The notes beneath the pieces are model-generated. The model was not told the origin of the DNA. It worked only from the letters and a program-made list of their open reading frames with translations, and did not search any database. The translations under genes were made by a program, and so were the position numbers. From positions 127,696,086 to 127,760,085 of the forward strand of contig NC_134537.1 in the NCBI RefSeq assembly GCF_050624435.1: DNA of 64,000 nt, read 5' to 3'. This document shows positions 1 to 11,566 of this stretch, piece after piece. Numbering within the stretch: the stretch's first letter is position 1; each line of letters opens with the position of its first letter. The DNA is from Tenrec ecaudatus. Its lineage: Eukaryota > Chordata > Mammalia > Afrosoricida > Tenrecidae.

Positions 1-59
1 TTTAGCCTTTGACCCCACTTATTCGGGATGTTTGCTGAGTAAACACCCTGAGAAAATGG

Positions 60-460
60 GCTGTACGGAGAATTGCACAGCACAACAAGTGGAGGAAGGC
101 TGTCAACAACCTGTGAAAAGCAGATGATGCTGTCATGCACTGGGCGAGCCTGTTGCAGAGGACCTCTTTAGATTGGATCAGGACAAAGACGTCACCTTGA
201 GGAATACTGCGTACTGACTCCAGTTATAATGTTTCCAAGCTCCTCTTTTGCATCTGAAGGCTGGATAGTGAATAAGAAAGACAGCAGAAGAATGGATGCA
301 TTTAGATTACAGTGTTGACAATGAATGTTGAAATTAAGGCAGACCTCAGAAGAACAAACACAAGGCCTTGAAAGAAATACAGCCAAAATTTTCCTTAGAA
401 GTGAGAATGACAAGCCTTGGTCTAGTGAACTTTCTTATGTCTGTTCTCCAGATCTGACCC
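60..460 (+). mobile_element. RTE-clade LINE, 3' end of ORF2 (truncated fragment)
   Basis: This stretch reads as the C-terminal coding part of an afrotherian RTE (BovB-like) LINE. It shares recognisable blocks with the other RTE 3' pieces here (17790-18300, 36640-37230): a lysine-rich segment, then 'cactgggcgagcctgttgcagagg', split here only for description, then the 'gaccttgaggaa' block and the 'gaatggatgcatttagatta' block. It lacks the RT and endonuclease domains and carries stops, so it is a dead 5'-truncated copy. Its 3' side is replaced near 460 by the L1-type element. The identification is by remembered family similarity. Confidence 0.6.
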
Positions 461-1284
461 TGGAAATGGACACGATGCATCTGGGGTCTTAAAGGCTTGA
501 AGATAAATAAGCGGCCAACTAGCTCAGAAGCTACAGAGCCAACATGGAAGAAGCACACCAGCCTATGTCACCACGAAGTGTCGAAAGGATAAGGTATCAG
601 GCATCAAAGAACAAAAAAATCATATCATTGTAAATGAGGGGGAGTATGGAGTGGAGACCCAAAGCCCATTTGTAGGCAACTGGACATCCACTTTACAGAA
701 CGGTCGCGTGGAGGAGACCAGTTAGTCAGGGTGCAGTGTAGCAACAATGAAACATACAACTTTCCTCTAGTTCCTAAATGCTCACACACACCCCCCCCCC
801 CCGCAACTATCATGATCCCAATTCTACTTTACAAATCTGGCTAGACCAGAGGATGAACACGGGTACAGATTGGAACTGGAAAAACAAGGAATTCAGGACA
901 AGTGATCTCTTCAGGAGCAGTGGTGAGAGTGGTGATACCGAGAGATTATAGGGAGGGTAGGGTAGAAAGGGGGAACCTATTACAAGGATCTACATATAAC
1001 CTCCTCCCTAGGGGACAGAGAACAGAAAAGTGGGTGAAGGGAGACATCAGACAGTGTAAGATATGACAAAATAATAATAATTTATAAATTACCAAGGATT
1101 CATAAGGAAGGGGGTGAGAAGGGAGGGAGGGGAAAATGAGGAGCTGATACCAAAGGTTTAAGTGGAGAGCAAATGTTTTGAGGATGATGAGGGCAACTAA
1201 TATACAAATGTGCTTGACACAATGGATGGATATATGGATTGTGATAAGAGTTGTACGAGCCCCCAATAAAATGATTTAAAAAAT
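461..1284 (+). mobile_element. L1-type retrotransposon 3' end, 5'-truncated (copy A)
   Basis: Non-coding sequence repeated many times in this window. It runs from the 'ggggtcttaaaggcttg' block through a purine-rich middle to a terminal 'ggattgtgataagagttgta' block, an AATAAA signal and a short A-run at about 1266-1281. This is the layout of a LINE-1 3' UTR or of a non-autonomous element mobilised by L1: variable 5' truncation, a polyadenylation signal and a poly(A) tail. No ORF2 protein is present, so I cannot tell the two apart. A C-run interrupts it near 790-802. It is the most complete uninverted copy here and the best reference for the others. Confidence 0.7.
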
Positions 1285-1317
1285 CGAGTCTAGAAAACCT
1301 CACAGGGCAGTTGTACT

Positions 1318-2165
1318 CTTATATGAGAGGATACCTGCCCCTCCCGCCCCCAAAAAGAAAAAATACAGAATGGTTTTTTCAAAGCTGTGTACTTATTTAT
1401 GTATTTATTTATTTATTTATTTAACAAAACAACCTATCACATTCAAAATACTCTCCATTACAGCTAGTACATTTGTCAAATCTGTGATTCCATTCTTGGA
1501 AGCATTTTTCAAACTCGTGTGTTTGGGTAGCTGATAGCGCCTCCCTCATTTTTTCCTTCACCTCTTCTACTTCATCATATTGATGTCCTTTTGTGTCCCT
1601 CTTCATTTTCAGAAAGAACAAAGGTCACACCGAGTGAGGGCAGATGAGTCATGTGAAGGGGACAGAGAGGCAGCCTGTCTTTTTGCCTGAAAGTGGCTCA
1701 CTGAGATGGTTGCATGAGCAAGTGCATTGTCGTGGTGGACAAACCAGTCTGCCGTCTCCCACACATCAGGCCTTTAATGTCACACACTGATGTGTCATCT
1801 TTTCAGAACCTCTACACAGAAAACTTGATGAATAGTCTGCTTTGATGGAATTTACTCCAAACGGACTACTGATCGACAAGTCCGTCTGTTTGGGAAGTTG
1901 CCATCAGTCGACATTTCCCCACTGCACTGTCTTTGTAGGGTGCGTTCAGCACCACGGCACGTTCTGTGGGCCTTTTCCCTTGCACAAAACGAAATTCCAT
2001 AGCCCGATGTGTTCTCTTCGATCGGCCATCACAAAAAATGAGGTTTTAGTGGAGCTGATTTTACAAAAAAATTCACTGTGACCAGAGAGAACCTTCCCAG
2101 GCATTGCCACTGGGCGCACTAACTCAGAGGGAGTTGCTGGATGCCCACCTAGCGGGGGTGGGGGT
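1318..2165 (-). mobile_element. mariner-type DNA transposon, transposase remnant (copy 1)
   Basis: Read on the minus strand, the segment about 1745-1615 encodes a mariner transposase catalytic region: 'DWFVHHDNALAH', followed after exactly 34 residues by a second aspartate in 'LTRCD'. That D34D spacing is the mariner hallmark. The C-terminal block follows at about 1590-1425, with KGHQYDEVEEVKEKM, a WNHRFDKC motif and GEYFECD, which matches mariner C-termini. Two stop codons fall just after the D34D block, and the N-terminal half is poor or missing, so the copy is inactive. A TTTA microsatellite interrupts the 3' terminus at 1390-1424. The right edge, near a G/T-rich stretch at 2155-2200, is uncertain. 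Confidence 0.75.
1390..1424. repeat. TTTA tetranucleotide microsatellite
   Basis: About eight tandem TTTA/TTAT units with one early interruption, lying inside the 3' end of mariner copy 1. Confidence 0.85.
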
Positions 2166-2719
2166 GGGTGTTTGGGGTTTTTTTGGTGGGGAGTGGGGTG
2201 CCTCCTCACATAGGGACTCTGAGTTGGAGGTAACTTGAGGGTACTCAACAATATCTCCCACAGAGTGGCGCTGTTGCCGGTACTGAAAGTGAAGCAGGCA
2301 AATGTACAGACAATCAGACGGAAGGAGGGTAACGTACCCGCCTGTCAGGAGATCACTGGTTTGCGTCTGAAGAAATGGCCTCGTGGTTGGGATTTTGATT
2401 GGCTGTGTTGTTGGCATTTGGGTATTAATTCACTGTGGTCGCTAGATTCGCCTCGATGAGGGGAAGCTGTTTTCTAACATTTGTTTAACCAATCAACTGT
2501 GGCAAATCCTTCTTTGGAATATAGGACTTTCCAAATTACTGATACAGTATTTATGTTCAAAGCTCCTCTGATCCTGAGAGACTATTTACACCAGATCAAA
2601 GCAAAACTATATTTCCACTAGGCCAACAGAGACTGACTTTTCTGTGTGAACTATATCTCTATAGCAGCAAAGAGCATGGTGTGTAGGGTCAAGATATGGT
2701 CTAAGTATCTGTTCTACAG
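2155..2719. other. No gene seen; G/T-rich edge then unique sequence
   Basis: The stretch begins with a G-rich and T-rich low-complexity edge (2155-2200), possibly the decayed end of the mariner. Unique DNA follows, with only short chance frames. Confidence 0.5.
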
Positions 2720-3105
2720 AGGACCCTGCTGGCACAGTGGTTAAGCTCTTGTCTGTGAACTGAAGCGGTGATAGGTCAGGCCCAGCCAGCACTTCTGTGC
2801 CAGAAGGCCCTAGCAATTGGTCCCCCTAGAGGAGCCATTCTCAACCTGTGGGTCGTGACCACTTTGGGGGTTGAATGACCCCTTCACAGGGGTCGCCTCA
2901 TTCATAGCAGTAGCAAAATGACAGTTCTAAAGTAGCAATGAAAATAACTTTATGGTTGGGAGAGGTCACCACAACCTGAGGAACTGTATGAAAGGGCCGC
3001 GGCATTAGGGAGGTTGAGAACCACTGTCAAAAGATTACATGTAAGAACACCACCTCTAACCCTGTCACCTGGGGTTCCTCCGAGTTGAAATCCACAGGAT
3101 GGCTG
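2720..3105 (+). mobile_element. AfroSINE (tRNA-derived SINE), split in two by a SPIN element
   Basis: The head at 2720-2831 has the AfroSINE tRNA-like start (ccctgctggcacagtggtta), which includes a degenerate Pol III A-box region. The continuation resumes at 3027 with 'aaagattacatgtaagaaca' and the SINE 3' half (ccctgtcac, then gagttgaaatccac), ending about 3105. The 195 bp between the halves are a hAT element. The order shows the SINE was present before the hAT insertion. The SINE copy is moderately diverged. Confidence 0.7.
2832..3026. mobile_element. SPIN (Space Invaders) non-autonomous hAT transposon
   Basis: A 195-bp element with terminal inverted repeats: the left end reads gagccattctcaacc, and the right end reads ggttgagaaccactg, whose complement is cagtggttctcaacc. 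The arms match in 12 of 15 positions. The interior has the expected SPIN blocks: ggtcgtgacc, then 'gggggttgaatgacccctt', 'cacaggggtcgcc', 'agtagcaaaatgacagtt', 'tttatggttggg' and 'cgcggcattaggg'. The length fits the short SPIN internal-deletion derivatives. It has no transposase. It lies inside an AfroSINE. I could not see a clean 8-bp target-site duplication. Confidence 0.85.
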
Positions 3106-3240
3106 ATTAGCTGAGTAAGCTTTCGATACTTCTGTTCTCTTACATGTATCCTAGGAAAATAATAATACCTCTCTCACAGAACTACTTTGAATATTAAAAA
3201 AATTAATAAGTTTAAGCACTAGCCACCATAGCTGGCTATT
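3106..3240 (+). repeat. Possible MIR SINE remnant
   Basis: The run 'aataataatacctctctcac' followed by a 'ttaagcactagcca' block resembles the 3' half of MIR (small-number, 'gttaaagcacttag' region). It is strongly diverged, so the call is weak. Confidence 0.35.
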
Positions 3241-5140
3241 AGAAACATACTGCTTTTGTATAATTGTAATTAAAAGCATTAGACAGTGCACCTACACTGC
3301 TTCAAAATGTACATTATATAAGCATCCTTATGTCTCAGATTTCTGCCAAAGAAGGACCAAACAGGAAACCTGCCTGAAAGGACAAACACGGAACAAGATT
3401 AAAAAGAGAGAAAGAAAGAAAAACCAATTCCAGCAGTAAACTCAAGGAAACATGGCTCTATGTATTGCTTTCCGTTTTCTTCTGTTGTCGTCATTCCAAG
3501 CTATTGAGTTTTAAATTGTTGTGAGGGCTTTATGAGCATCGGTATGTTGTCAATCCTATTCACAACGGAACTATTTTGAATGGAGAAGGCAAATCAAAAA
3601 CCCTGCTCCATTATAATAAATGTTAAAGTAGATCATCTTCAAAATTGCAACTACCTGCCAGAAAGAGTTTGTCACTAAAATTAATTCTATGTATTAGTTG
3701 GCAAAATGACTACGTAGATGTCTTGTCTGGTTAACAAATTAGCAATAACTGCCCGACGTTTGATTCATGTTAGACTTCTGAAGAAACGAGCCTTTAAAAG
3801 AAAAAGGGGAAAGAAAAAACGAGCCAAAGAGCTGACCTCGCTTCGCAAAGGCCCAGATGAGAGGCCGAGAATGAATGGACAGCTGAAAGTGCACGTCTCC
3901 ACGGAAGGCCTGAGCACACTGGCGGTGCAGTGATCATTTTGACAGAACTGAATAAACTGCCGAATCCTTTGTCATCCATGACTGAGAGAGGCCAGGGTCC
4001 GCTCCATTTCCCCTGGATGCATCCGTGCTGTAGTTTCTTAGGCTCGAGTTCATCCCCGCTGGCCACAGGGTGAAAGCCTATGTTTTCACAGAGAGCAGGA
4101 ATGTGTTCTGCATGAACTTTTCTCTGTTTAGATGAGTTGATCAAGAGCATGTATGAAAACAGCAGGACTTCCTAGCTGAGTCCAAGGTTATGTCCTCTTA
4201 GCCTTTAGAAAACACCCCGTGTCCACTTGTGATTGGCACTGCAACAGGACCGCTGTGGACATAAGGGACCACCAAGGAGCATCTTGCTTAGAACATCTGA
4301 GGCGTGGGCTCTGGTGCAGGCAGTGAGGCCAAAGGCTGGCAGGCCTGACCTTGCACTTTGAGTAACAAACTGGGCAACACTGTTGAATCCATTTGAACTC
4401 CAGCATTCAAAACCATGGATAGAGAATTCTTCTACCATGATTTCAATAGAGACATAATGCAGTCATCGTATATCTGGCACTTTTTTACCTGTAACTCTAG
4501 GTACTATCACCCCATAACTTTCCTTAGCAGTGACGTCACCAATCTATCAGTAGTCTTGATGTTATAGGTCACCTCCTTTACAACGCCTGGAGTGCTCTAA
4601 ACAGGTTTAATCTCAGAGTCACGGTGACAGAGCTCAGTTCAACCAACATCGTGGTAGCCTTAGATAAATCACTTCACCCGCCCAGACATTGGTCGATCTA
4701 AACATGAGGGCAGATGATTTCACTCTGAATAGAACATCTCTAACATTTCTATTCGGCCATCGCCCACTCATATTTTTTCTAATTCAATTTTACCAATTGG
4801 GTAGAGTCAAAGCAAAATGATTACTGAATGGAAAATGAAGATAATAGTGAATACAGGGGACAGGTAAAGACTGCATTTAAAACGTTATTCCTCTACTTGG
4901 AACAAGCGAAACTCAGAGGACTATGATTAAGTTTGCAAATAGTAACATGAGACACATTCCAAAGATAATATTTAAAAATGAGTTCCAAACTCACATAAAA
5001 TGAAAATGACACAAAAAGATGCTTATTGAAGGAAGGGAAAGATTGAGCTACTTTGAGGTACCCCTTGAAATGTCACCAAACTATTGCTCAGATTTCCCGA
5101 TCACTGAGAGGTGCATGTGATTTGCACTTGATTATTCACC
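3241..5140. other. Unique sequence, no supported gene
   Basis: I see no repeat or gene that I can name. A 71-codon basic frame at 3718-3933 (RKRGKKKR-rich) has no recognisable domain, no splice sites and no start context, and I treat it as chance. The stretch 3940-4440 is more GC-rich than its surroundings but carries no persuasive exon. Confidence 0.5.
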
Positions 5141-5284
5141 TAAAAGTTGGTGTTCAAATCCAACCAGATGCACCTCAGGAGATAGACCCAACAGTCTGCA
5201 TAGACCTCAAATCTCTGTGAAACACAGTTCTGCTGGGTGACACATGGGGTCTCCAGGAGTCAGACTCAATCTGATGATTTTATC
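5141..5284 (+). mobile_element. AfroSINE, 5'-incomplete
   Basis: It has the family's middle and 3' half: 'ttggtgttcaaatccaacca' as the B-box region, then 'cacagttctgctgggtgaca' and 'gagtcagactcaatctgatg'. The SINE lies just ahead of the CA-rich satellite, separated from it by a short AT-rich linker. Confidence 0.6.
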
Positions 5285-5317
5285 ATTGATTTGTCACTTA
5301 AAGCTGCAGAAGTCAAT

Positions 5318-5705
5318 GCACACATGCACACACCCACTCACACACATATACACACCTACTCACACATAATACATACACTCACACACATACACACACTCTC
5401 ACATACACACACACTCACATACACACTCATACACATACGTGAACTCACATACACACACTCTCACATACACACACTCACATACACACTCACACACATACAC
5501 ACTCATACACATACGTGCACTTACACACACATACACACGCTCTCACATACACACGCACTCACACACACATACACATACGTGCACACACACACTCTCACAT
5601 ACACACACACTCACATACACGCATTCACACATAATACATGCACTCACACACACATACACACACTCACATACACACACTCTCATACACAGACGTACACACA
5701 CAACC
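5318..5705. repeat. Compound CA-rich satellite (CACTCACATACACA-type)
   Basis: About 390 bp of nested tandem repeats built from ACACTCACATACAC, ACATACACACTCTCAC and ACATACGTGC variants. Higher-order units recur, for example the 'catacacatacgtg' block at three places. The array lacks stop codons in two frames and so gives His/Thr-rich pseudo-proteins of more than 100 codons; these are artefacts. Confidence 0.9.
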
Positions 5706-7708
5706 CTAACTCTTCTCTTCAGTAATAAAACAATAACAATACTAATTGTTTTCTACTTATTATGTGATGAATAAATAAGGATGCAAGAATAAAATGATAG
5801 TGATGTTCTTATAAGAAAACATATATTAATAAAAATGAGAGTTATATTAATAATCACTTTTAAACAAGAAAAGGAACGTGTCTGGAGTGGCAGAGGGATT
5901 CAGGGAAAGTCTGATCGAAGTCTTGTAGCCCCATCCTGATAACAGATTTCCTAAAATAGGGGTTCTACTGTGCCAACGTATGGTGAGGGAGAGGCTTGAG
6001 CAGATGAGTTTCCTCAAGACTATATGCAGATACTGAAGTCAGTCTTGTGTCTTCGGTAAGTCGATGGAGGCAATAAGAGGGTGGGAAAGCGTAGCTAGCA
6101 ATGAGTACAAGAAAATAATGTTTTGAAGGTGATTATGGTGATGACCGCACAACTTTTCTTAATATCACTGAGCCAGGACACGGAATGCTGTGTTAGGTAT
6201 GTGCCAATAAAACTATTTAAAAAATCATGTGAAGCAATTCTAAAGGGCGAAACACAGAAGTGGTGGAAAGAGGCACATTTCATGCCCATCAAGATCTGGG
6301 TCCACAATGAGAATGGAGGCAGATGTGTGCCTAACATTTGAGGTCACTTTGCATCTCTTTTAAATGCTTCTTTGCTGAGAACCCAGAAGTACTTCCCCAA
6401 ATAGATTTATTAAGGTATTCTTCTGAAGAATGTTTAACATTGAGTGTACACTTCCTAGTTTATATTCAAGTTTCATCCCCAGTTGAGAAAACTCATAAAA
6501 GTGCAACCTGTTGATATCCAAGACCCGGCTAACAAGATTGCACAAGGTGGATTTGCCCCCACAACTCACAGACTCATGGAGTAAATACAAAGGACTGGGG
6601 TTGACAGAATTACAGCAAGGAGACACATTGACTTGTGGAGGAACACTGTTTGTAGCATCTCACAGTTAGTACAATTTGTTGTGAAATAATATTGCATAAT
6701 TCATAATAGATATGTTTCTGAATAGTGACAGTGAAAACAACAAGCAATAAACATGCCTAATGCTAAAAAAACAATCCCCAGAGACAGAAATAAACCTTGT
6801 AATAACTGGGAAATGATTTTGAATGTGCCTCTAAAGGTAAAGGCGATGCTCTTTCTGCTGCCAAACAAAGATTCCCCTGCCATGGTAACATGTGAGTACT
6901 GCATCCCTTCCCACTTATCCTACTGTCAACACAAAAACAACTCTTGAATAGTCATCTGAATGCCATGATTGGATTGTATTAGCCTCTTAGGGAGAGAATG
7001 AGTTAGTTGATCGAGGAACTAAGTTTTCTGTGAGCATATTTGCTCTCCTAAAATTCTGAAGGCCTAATTATCTAACACGATTAGTACTTTGACAACAGTG
7101 CAAATCAACCTCAACAGTGAAGGGGAATGTAAATACAGAATGAAATCATCTTAGGAAATTGTGCTCTGTTGCAGTTAAATAGTGTTTGCAAGGGAGGCTT
7201 TTCATGTTTAAAAATCACCGTGTCATCTTTAGAATTTTATCATAATTTTTTCATTGTTGATTTTAAGCACAGAAGAAAAAATGTTTCTGTAAAGACAATT
7301 TCTTATCTGAAAATAAGAGCTAAAATTCACGACTATACTGAGGTCCACTTGATACTCACCTTCTGGTTCCTGTCATCTGTAGGTAATTTCTCAAAGAAGA
7401 ACAAAGTTCATCTGTCTCTTACAGCATCAAATCTGAGTATCTTGAGGGGCCAATTAGTAAGGAAGTACTCATCAACTTAGAGAAGGTGAATTCATTGCCA
7501 GTAAATTACCTCTTTAATCTTTTAAGTTGATATAACTATCAAATTACATTTAAGGACAAAATAAATTATTTGTTAGTAATAAATTTTATTTTCTATATCT
7601 TCCAAGGCTGGTAGAGATACAAATTAGGTTAAGAAATGAAGATTTAAGTTCATAGACCAATGAACAATTATTGCCTGACCCCTTAGCCTTCTGATTTACA
7701 GAATGTAA
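5706..7708. other. Unique sequence, no supported gene
   Basis: AT-rich DNA. Overlapping short frames on both strands at 6095-6950 share no family motif and lack splice sites. I see no repeat that I can name here. Confidence 0.5.
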
Positions 7709-7888
7709 GGGGCCCTGGTGGAACAATGCAAAGCCAGCAGTTCAAACCCACAGAAGATCTATAGGACACAGGTGAGGTTGTCTGTTTCTGTAAAGATGGA
7801 TCGTCTTGGAAACCCTAGGCAGTTCTCTGTTCTACCGGCTCTGTATTAGTCGGTGTCAACTCAATGGCAGTGGGTTCATTTTGGGTTT
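7709..7888 (+). mobile_element. AfroSINE, near full length
   Basis: It starts 'ggggccctggtgg', passes 'gccagcagttcaaacccaca' (B-box-like), and ends with the family tail 'gtcggtgtcaactcaatggc' then 'agtgggttc'. A short gap removes part of the tRNA-like head. Confidence 0.8.
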
Positions 7889-8689
7889 ACAAAATGTTTC
7901 CAGGAAAAATTTTTTCTAAGTGAGTACATTTGTGTTGCACAATGGTTATGGTATTTGAATAATCTTTAATGTATTGCTCATACTGTAGTATATTTTAAAG
8001 ACTTAGATATTCACAGAAATATAATTAAACTCCAAGCAATTCATGTCACGGTATTTGTTTTTGGAAGCTCAAAGCAACATGCATGCAATTAATTACCTAA
8101 ATTTTTTTCTTATTCTTCACCTCAGTGTTATAATTTTCTAAAAGTTTAGATATATATTGTAACACTAAAGCTAATGAGCAACCTGGATATTACTTATTTC
8201 TATTGCATAAATTGTTTTAAAGATAATCATATTGTCACTTAATGTCAATGACAAATTCTTTTTGAAAAAAAAAAAAAAGAAAGGTCTTTTTTCCCCCACC
8301 AAGTACTTGTCTCTTTTCACAGTTGTCAAAATTGTAATAAACTTTACTTGCTGTCTAAAATGATTGGAATGTTCTGTTGATTACTATGGATCAAAGGAAG
8401 TTTACAAAGCATTACATGAGCATTTAAAAAGTTATTTTAAATGTGCCAGATTCATGGCAAGTGATGGATGCAATAAGAAAATAATATTGTTTCTACTCTC
8501 ACTGGGCTTTGGAGTAGATGGGAAAGACACGTGGTAATCAATCATCAATATGATGTGGCAGGAAGAATGACTTCTGCTTTGAGATAACAGGAGTAGGAGT
8601 GATGGGCAGGTGGTGGGGGAGGTGAGTCATGTTTGACCTTGAAAGATGACAAGGGAGTTGGAGAGGACACAGTTAGGGAGGGGGCCCTC
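7889..8689. other. AT-rich unique sequence
   Basis: No gene or nameable repeat. A 14-base A-run lies at 8265-8278. Confidence 0.5.
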
Positions 8690-8816
8690 CAAAGTCAAAC
8701 CAATTCCAATTCATAGCAACCCTACATGAACCCTATAGAAGAGAGTAGAACTGCCCTTCTAGGAAGGAGTCCAATGCACATACCAGTAACCTACCAGGCC
8801 ACTAGAGCCCCATCAC
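8690..8816 (-). mobile_element. AfroSINE, minus orientation, partial
   Basis: On the plus strand it reads as the complement of the SINE 3' half: 'aattcatagcaaccctac' and 'agagtagaactgccctt'. The head is reduced to 'ccactagagccccat'. Confidence 0.7.
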
Positions 8817-8959
8817 AATTAGGAAGTCAGGCTCTAAATATGGAGAAATAGTGAAAATAACTGTGATCACTGGTCAATACTCAAAAGATGAGAAAGGAAA
8901 CACAGGAAGTTCATAAAGGAGGTAAGTTTTATCAGTGCAGAATTGAAATAAAGCACATT

Positions 8960-9480
8960 AATTAAAAAAATTCAACTACACTCCAATTTAAGAACAATTA
9001 GTTCTTCCATCAAGGCCCTGATTGATAATAACCCTCAAGAAGGGAACACAGCAGAGAAGGGCATGACAGCAAAGTCTAATGAAGACAGTAGATGGCAACC
9101 CGGCTGTCTGATATAATTGCATCTGGGGTCCTAAAGGCTTGTTTCCAGGCAAGTAGTCATCTAAGTGAGATGTCAACGAGGTCCACATGGAAGAAGCACG
9201 CCAATGTCAGTGACTGAAGGATTGTAAATCATGTAATCTGAAGTCGAAGGAGGGAATAGTATCAGAGCCTAAATTCTGAGAATTTGGTTTGCAAAAGGCT
9301 ACGGATCCCTGTGGGAGCCCTAGATACATTGTGGAATCTAGAGGACACAGGCCCTGGTGAGTGAGTTCCCTCTTTCCATAATAGAAGGACGGGAGGAGAG
9401 TGGTTACCAAACAGAGTGCATTGGAGAGAAGAGTACAGAAAATCAAAATTATAAACCGAGTGGAGCAGTTAAAATCTTTT
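8960..9480 (+). mobile_element. Older L1-type 3' fragment
   Basis: It contains the 'gcatctggggtcctaaaggc' and 'gtccacatggaagaagcac' blocks that also occur in copy A (near 478 and 542) and copy F (near 53860 and 53918), with more divergence. It lacks the terminal AATAAA block, so it is an interrupted or older subfamily copy. Confidence 0.55.
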
Positions 9481-10984
9481 TAGTGCATGTTAGGCCAGAT
9501 CTGGCTTTCAAGAATTTCTGTATTTTTTGTTTTGTTTTGTTTTCAGTTGTTCAGATTGGGGTTTATTTCAGATGTGTTATGCCATTGGGGGTCACCCTCT
9601 TACATTTTTGTTACATATTTTTCAGTGTATGGAAGTCAAGATTGATGAGCCTCTGGGGACAGCAAATAGAATAAGGGTTTCTGAGGGGGTAGAGTGGGGC
9701 AGTGGGCTGGGGGGGGCGGTGTTGGCGGTACAGGGGAATTGATTTCAAGAAGTTCAAGAACCTTTAGAAATGGATTGTGGTAGAAATGGTACAATACAGC
9801 TTGATTTAACTCTGGAATGATATAATGTCAATTAACTCCCAACAAAATGGTTTTAGAAAACAAAATCTATAGAAATTAAGGATGGAGAAGAACCTAGGAG
9901 ATGATGTTCTAATGTATTTCCTTCACTTTCTATCTTCAAAGTGTCTATGTTAAAGTCTAAGCTATAGTCAATTTCTTATCCATAATAAGAAAAGTCTAAA
10001 TCAAACATCGCACTGAAAACACCTCCACTACAACAAATGTAATTGTTTTCCAATTCTTGGTCATAAGTATCCAATGTTTGGCTGTTATGGTAATGTAGAA
10101 CAATTAATATATTGCTTTGACACTTAATACAATAATTAAGGTATGCAATCTTATATCTGCTCTACTCGGAAAATATATATTTCATATATGTGTGCTACAA
10201 CAGTTTAAATATATTCAAAGGTGGAAAATGCTCATTTGTATTTACCAACATTTAATTAGAGTTTGCCTGTGGGTTATGGGCAATATTATGTTATCATAAA
10301 CAATATAGCAATAAACATGCTTTTGTATTTTCTGTTTGCATAAAGTCCTTATGAATCATTCCTAGAAGAGGAATAAGTAAGTCAAAATATGTAAATATTT
10401 AAAAGCTTTTGATAAATATTTCATGTTGTTTAATGTGAGATTTCAAAAAGTTCACGGGAAAATGTATTCAAATGATAATGAATTTGAAATCTCCTCATAT
10501 GTTTGGGCCAACAGGTCTCCAAATTATCTGAGGCTAGAAGCACACGTTTAAATGAGAAGATCCCAGAACTTAGCCAATTACTTGGAAAATATGGGATGCT
10601 TTAATCATCCTTTTAAAATCATTTTCCACCTATAATGTATTCTCTTTTCTTTTCAGGAGTGTAACTTAGCTTTGAACTGGTATGTCAATGACCCTAACTT
10701 ACAGAACTTGTGTAAATGATGGAGTTTAATCCTGGCCCGAGTATCCTACAAAATTTCTAGGGAAACCGATTAATTCAAGTTGACCCAGATGGCAGGTTGC
10801 CCCTCGTCTTTCCTACAAGCATCTGTTCAACTATATGAAATAGCCCGTGATAGCGTGAGCTGTCTGCCATCTTAATCAATGAGGGCACTTAGAGGGTACA
10901 AGAACAATGAGGCAATAAATAGAAGGAGACTGGACCCTTTAAAACTGGAGTTGACACACCCTCCTTTGCTTTTAGATTCAGGCC

Positions 10985-10987
<3 letters not shown>
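9481..10987. other. AT-rich unique sequence
   Basis: No supported gene. One arm of the short palindromic family seen at 41448 and 63335 may be present at 10443-10465 (tcaaaaagttcacgggaaaa). A G-rich run occurs at 9708-9722. Confidence 0.45.

Positions 10988-11036
<49 letters not shown>
10988..11036. repeat. AT dinucleotide microsatellite
   Basis: About 24 uninterrupted AT/TA units. Confidence 0.95.
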
Positions 11037-11041
<5 letters not shown>

Positions 11042-11566
11042 GTCTTATTTAAGCCCACTTTATTGTTGGAGTCTATTTTTAACAATTACATTCAGTAAAT
11101 AGCTAATTGAAAAAATAAGGTTGAATGACAATAAGTGTAACATCAATATCAGCACTATATATACTACGATATTTACTTTCTAGAGTTAATTTTATAAATT
11201 TAAAAGGCTAACTGAATGAAAACATTATGCTTATTTTATTATTAGTGAATTTATTTTACTAAGGATGTACAAGATGTTGTGTATTGAGCATTGATCTCTT
11301 GCTAATGCTTCTGAATTACAGAACATTGGGCATCAGTTTTGGGGGACCCCGTGCAGTTAAAAGTAAACCATGTCACAACATCATTCCTTTCTCATCTGTT
11401 GTCATTTGTATTTGAGATATTTAGTATCTATAACATTTTAGATTCATATATAAGTCCCTAATTATTTGTTGTAACCTCTTCCATATCTTCGTCACCCAAA
11501 AGTTGGTATTTAAAGCTCTTTACACTTGTTTCTCTAAGTTTTTTTTTTTAGGATTTACATAATTTA
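11037..11566. other. AT-rich unique sequence
   Basis: No gene or nameable repeat. Confidence 0.45.

Noticed and set aside
2832..3026. Reading the hAT element as an MER5 or Charlie-type remnant
   Set aside because: The order of internal blocks and the 195-bp length fit SPIN much better.
3718..3933. Lys/Arg-rich 71-codon frame resembling a basic ribosomal-type peptide
   Set aside because: No family motif, no introns, no poly(A) remnant or target duplication of a processed pseudogene.
5237..5774. His/Thr-rich frames of 162 and 111 codons
   Set aside because: They are translations of the CA-rich satellite.
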